A stretch of DNA of 64,000 bases. It comes from Comamonadaceae bacterium (GTDB lineage: Bacteria > Pseudomonadota > Gammaproteobacteria > Burkholderiales > Burkholderiaceae_C). The stretch lies in contig JAIXUG010000006.1 in NCBI GenBank assembly GCA_027484105.1, positions 124,001-188,000 of the forward strand, written 5' to 3'. The notes below the pieces were generated by a model, which saw nothing but the letters and a program-made list of their open reading frames with translations, made no database searches and was not told where the DNA came from. Made by a program: the position numbers and the translations under genes. Below are positions 60,973 through 64,000 of this stretch, one piece after another. Position 1 is the stretch's first letter. Each line of letters starts with the position of its first letter.

Positions 60973-61518
60973 ATGGACAAAAAGTTTGATGCTCAGCATT
61001 TGGATGTGGCAGCGTTTGCCCGGGACGCTGCCCTGCTGGAAGGACAAGTGGCCTTGTCATCCATGACGCGGCTTTGGGATGAGCAGGTGGCGGGCAGCCT
61101 GCAGCCTGGCGCGGTGGTCTGGCGCTTGCAAGGCCGTCTGGCGCCTCAGGCCGGTGGCGCAGACCAAATTTGGCTCGATCTGCAAGCCTCGGTGGCTTTG
61201 CCCATGCAGTGCCAGCGCTGCCTGACCCCTGTTTTGGAGACGGTTCAAGCCGAGCGTGCTTTCCGTTTTGTGGCGGACGAAGCCACAGCCGCCGCCCTGG
61301 ACGACGAGGCTGAAGAGGATATTTTGGTGATCAGCCGGGATTTGGATGCCTTGGCCCTGATTGAAGATGAGCTGATTCTGTCGCTGCCTCTTGTGGCCTT
61401 GCATGAGGTGTGTCCTCTGCCTGTACCCATGTCGTCGGTGGACCCGGATTTTCAAGAGGCGGCTGAGCGGCCTAACCCCTTTGGCGTCCTGGCCGGTCTC
61501 AAATCTGGCCGGTCCTGA
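60973..61518 (+). CDS. yceD: YceD/DUF177 protein
   Basis: Cytoplasmic protein of 181 residues with the DUF177 signature: MQCQRCLTPVLETVQ (C-x2-C) near 78 and a conserved acidic EDELILSLPLVALHEVC near 135. The family is tied to 23S rRNA biogenesis and is nearly always upstream of rpmF, as here (139 bp). Only the two clustered cysteines, not a full Zn finger, are seen. Confidence 0.9.
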   Translation: MDKKFDAQHLDVAAFARDAALLEGQVALSSMTRLWDEQVAGSLQPGAVVWRLQGRLAPQAGGADQIWLDLQASVALPMQCQRCLTPVLETVQAERAFRFVADEATAAALDDEAEEDILVISRDLDALALIEDELILSLPLVALHEVCPLPVPMSSVDPDFQEAAERPNPFGVLAGLKSGRS

Positions 61519-61657
61519 GGGGGCGGCCCAGGGCGTGCAGGCGGGATGTCTGGCTTGGGCTATAATCAGCGGCTTCGCTCAGGTGTCTGGGCAAATCTCT
61601 CATCAACCAGAAGCTGCGTCTTGATTAGCGCGGCCTCCAAGCTTCCAAGGAGCCATC

Positions 61658-61840
61658 ATGGCTGTTCAGCAAAACAAAAAGTCGCCTTCCAAGCGCGGTA
61701 TGCACCGTTCGCACAATGCCCTGAACGTGCCAGGCATCGCTGTGGAGCCCACCACCGGCGAAACCCATCTGCGTCACCACATCAGCCCCAACGGTTTTTA
61801 CCGTGGTCGTCAGGTGCTGAAAAACAAATCCGAAGCCTGA
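61658..61840 (+). CDS. rpmF: 50S ribosomal protein L32
   Basis: Ribosomal protein of the large subunit, 60 residues, starting [20 protein letters not shown]; the [13 protein letters not shown] block is diagnostic. The later segment [18 protein letters not shown] is standard. No zinc-binding cysteines occur, so this is the Cys-less form. AAGGAG precedes the ATG, and a terminator-like hairpin follows. Confidence 0.98.
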   Translation: MAVQQNKKSPSKRGMHRSHNALNVPGIAVEPTTGETHLRHHISPNGFYRGRQVLKNKSEA

Positions 61841-61861
61841 TCGGCGTCAGCCCCAAGCCTC

Positions 61862-61907
61862 AAAAGGCCCGGCGCTACTTTGCAAGTAGCCTCGGGCTTT
61901 TGTTTTT
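61862..61907 (+). terminator. Hairpin terminator after rpmF
   Basis: GCCCG (61867-61871) pairs with CGGGC (61893-61897), and inside GCTACTT (61874-61880) pairs with AAGTAGC (61884-61890) around a TGC loop. TTTT then G and T5 follow. Partial read-through into plsX is likely since fatty-acid genes often share this transcript. Confidence 0.8.
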
Positions 61908-61947
61908 ATGGATTTGATTTTCAACTGGCTTTGAGTTCCACAACCCG

Positions 61948-63012
61948 ATGACATCGCCTACTCCGATCACTTTGGCTGTCGATTGCATGGGCGGCGACCA
62001 TGGTCCGCGCGTCACGCTGGCGGCATGTCGCCGTTTCTTGTCGACACACCCCGACGCCCGACTGTTGCTGGTGGGGCATGCCCATGCCCTGGGGGGATGG
62101 GTGGATCCTCGTGTTGAAGTGGTCGCCGCGACCGAGGTGGTCGAAATGGACGACCCGCTCGAAGTGGCTTTGCGCAAGAAGAAAGACTCTTCCATGCGCG
62201 TGGCCATTGAACTGGTGCGTGATGGCAAAGCCACGGCCGCCATTTCTGCGGGGAATACCGGTGCCTTGATGGCCATTGCCCGTTATGTGCTGAAAACCAT
62301 GGACGGCATTGACCGACCGGCCATTGCAGGCCAGATGCCCAATTTCAAGGGTGGCGGCACCACCATGCTCGATCTGGGGGCCAATGTGGACTGCACGCCC
62401 GAGCATTTGCTCCAGTTCGCGGTCATGGGCTCAGCCCTGGTGTCGGTGCTGCAAAGCAAGGATCAGCCCTCTGTTGGCTTGCTCAATATTGGTGAGGAAG
62501 CCATTAAAGGCAATGAAATCATCAAAAAAGCGGGCGAATTGCTGCGTTCTGCAGGCAACGCCGGAGATTTGAACTTTCACGGCAATGTCGAAGGCAATGA
62601 TATTTTCAAGGGCACGGTGGACATTGTGGTCTGCGATGGCTTTGTCGGCAACGTGGCGCTCAAGGCCAGTGAAGGCCTGGCCACCATGATCGGCGGCTTC
62701 TTGAAAAATGAGTTTTCCCGCAGCATTTTCACGAAAATGGTCGCAATTTTGGCCTATCCGGTGTTAACTGCATTTAAAAACCGTGTTGACCACCGTCGTT
62801 ACAACGGTGCGGCACTCTTGGGTTTGAGGGGCTTGGTGTTCAAGAGCCATGGCTCAGCCGATGAGGTGGCGTTTGAGACCGCCCTCAACCGCGCTTATGA
62901 TGCAGGCCGAAATCAATTGTTGGACCGCGTTCGTGAACGCATTGCCCATGCTGCCCCTTTGTTGATGGGCGCGCAGGCTGAGCGTTCAGAGCCAGCGGTC
63001 ACCACACCATGA
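61948..63012 (+). CDS. plsX: Phosphate acyltransferase PlsX
   Basis: Peripheral-membrane enzyme converting acyl-ACP and phosphate to acyl-phosphate for phospholipid synthesis, 354 residues. Signature [18 protein letters not shown] near 7, [19 protein letters not shown] near 97, [17 protein letters not shown] near 142 and [17 protein letters not shown] near 228. Start ATG 61948. fabH follows with a 4-bp overlap, showing coupling. Confidence 0.97.
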   Translation: MTSPTPITLAVDCMGGDHGPRVTLAACRRFLSTHPDARLLLVGHAHALGGWVDPRVEVVAATEVVEMDDPLEVALRKKKDSSMRVAIELVRDGKATAAISAGNTGALMAIARYVLKTMDGIDRPAIAGQMPNFKGGGTTMLDLGANVDCTPEHLLQFAVMGSALVSVLQSKDQPSVGLLNIGEEAIKGNEIIKKAGELLRSAGNAGDLNFHGNVEGNDIFKGTVDIVVCDGFVGNVALKASEGLATMIGGFLKNEFSRSIFTKMVAILAYPVLTAFKNRVDHRRYNGAALLGLRGLVFKSHGSADEVAFETALNRAYDAGRNQLLDRVRERIAHAAPLLMGAQAERSEPAVTTP

Positions 63013-63986
63013 GAATTTATTCCCGCATTTTGGGCACGGGCAGTTACCTGCCAGACCGCCGCCTGACCAATGCCGATTTGGCAGCCGATCTGGCGCAGCA
63101 AGGCGTTGAAACTTCGGACGACTGGATCGTTGAGCGCACCGGCATACGAGCGCGCCACTTCGCTGCCGATCACCAAGGTTGCAGTGATCTGGCCACCGAA
63201 GCCGCGCGCAAGGCCCTGGAGGCCGCCGGTCTGACGGCCAGCGACATCGATCTGATCATCGTGGGCACCTCCACCCCCGACATGGTGTTCCCGTCTGTGG
63301 CGACCATGGTTCAACACAAGCTGGGTACAGCGGGTTGTCCGGCCTTTGATGTGCAGGCCGTTTGCAGTGGCTTCATCTATGCCCTGACGGTGGCGGATGC
63401 CATGATCCAATCGGGCTCTGCCAAGCGGGCGCTGGTCATTGGGGCCGAAGTGTTCAGCCGCATTCTGGATTTCAAGGACCGCACCACCTGCGTGCTGTTT
63501 GGGGATGGCGCTGGCGCTGTGATCCTGGAGGCCTCCGAGCAGCCGGGCATTTTGGCCACCGATTTGCATGCCGATGGCAAGTACAAAGACATCTTGTGCG
63601 TGCCCGGTCATGTGAATCGGGGCGGTATTCTGGGTGATCCGGTGCTCAAGATGGACGGGCAGGCGGTGTTCAAACTGGCCGTGGGTGTGCTCGAAGAAAC
63701 CGCTCGCACCAGCTTGGCCAAGGCCAACATGACCGACGCCGACATCGACTGGCTGATCCCGCATCAAGCCAACATCCGCATCATGCAAAGTACAGCGCGC
63801 AAGCTCAAGCTCGGGGCTGACAAGGTGGTGGTCACAGTGGACCAGCACGGCAACACCTCGGCTGCATCGATTCCGCTGGCGCTGGACGCCGCTGTACGGG
63901 ATGGGCGCATCCAGCGCGGCCAGATGCTCATGCTCGAAGGCGTGGGTGGAGGCTTCACCTGGGGCTCTGTTTTCTTGCGATATTGA
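63009..63986 (+). CDS. fabH: 3-oxoacyl-ACP synthase III
   Basis: Initiating condensing enzyme of fatty-acid synthesis joining acetyl-CoA and malonyl-ACP, 325 residues. Catalytic triad: Cys119 in VQAVCSGF, His in [10 protein letters not shown] near 252 and Asn in [11 protein letters not shown] near 282. The C-terminal [13 protein letters not shown] is standard. It overlaps plsX by 4 bp; the next genes (probably fabD, fabG) lie beyond the window. Confidence 0.97.
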   Translation: MRIYSRILGTGSYLPDRRLTNADLAADLAQQGVETSDDWIVERTGIRARHFAADHQGCSDLATEAARKALEAAGLTASDIDLIIVGTSTPDMVFPSVATMVQHKLGTAGCPAFDVQAVCSGFIYALTVADAMIQSGSAKRALVIGAEVFSRILDFKDRTTCVLFGDGAGAVILEASEQPGILATDLHADGKYKDILCVPGHVNRGGILGDPVLKMDGQAVFKLAVGVLEETARTSLAKANMTDADIDWLIPHQANIRIMQSTARKLKLGADKVVVTVDQHGNTSAASIPLALDAAVRDGRIQRGQMLMLEGVGGGFTWGSVFLRY

Positions 63987-64000
63987 CCCTTCCAAAGGTT

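Overview
The window looks like chromosome from a betaproteobacterium of the order Burkholderiales, most likely a Comamonadaceae member of the Limnohabitans/Rhodoferax kind. The basis is moderately high GC, three Bug-type (tripartite tricarboxylate) substrate-binding proteins, the hemC-hemD-hemX-hemY order, glnA followed by glnL/glnG, and the block rne/rluC/yceF/yceD/rpmF/plsX/fabH. I saw no rRNA, tRNA, insertion sequence, phage gene or CRISPR array. The assignment is from protein character only; no search was run.

Left part (1-12.3 kb), catabolic and accessory genes: a truncated Crp/Fnr regulator diverges from a Bug binding protein and two cytoplasmic formylglycine-type sulfatases. A PsiF-repeat secreted protein follows, then a Bug/fumarylacetoacetase-family pair, a class II aldolase, an SOS-response-associated (SRAP) protein, and a minus-strand operon of tannase-like lipoprotein, DUF411 protein and short-chain dehydrogenase.

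12.4-34.8 kb: two von Willebrand A (Bat-like) membrane proteins flank a cluster with a PDZ-less HtrA-like protease, a MoxR ATPase and a DUF58 protein. Then come coq7, a serine hydrolase, a secreted nuclease, a minus-strand operon (amino-acid permease, acyl-CoA synthetase, WYL regulator, lipase-like lipoprotein), an exported methyltransferase, a membrane/spermidine-synthase fusion, a third Bug protein with a clear terminator, rsuA, a hydrolase, an EI24 membrane protein and a CinA-like protein.

34.8-48.5 kb, nitrogen and central metabolism: glnA has a readable control region with two NtrC-type sites about 200 bp upstream of a -24/-12 sigma-54 promoter. It is followed by a secreted coiled-coil protein overlapping glnL (NtrB), then glnG (NtrC). 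After these lie a ferredoxin, a DMT transporter, two pseudouridine synthases, a nitroreductase, a second SRAP protein that has lost most active-site residues, argH and ppc.

48.6-64 kb, housekeeping: hemCDXY (tetrapyrrole synthesis) converges on rne across a strong terminator. Divergent from rne are rluC, a HAD phosphatase, a Rieske protein and sppA; then an RsmI-like methylase and yceF on the minus strand, and yceD-rpmF-plsX-fabH leading into fatty-acid synthesis at the right edge.

Most unusual items: the catalytically degenerate SRAP paralogue, the orphan sulfatase/Bug locus, the exported methyltransferase, the protease embedded in the MoxR/VWA cluster, and the compact NtrC enhancer of glnA. 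I found no convincing entirely new defence or mobile system.
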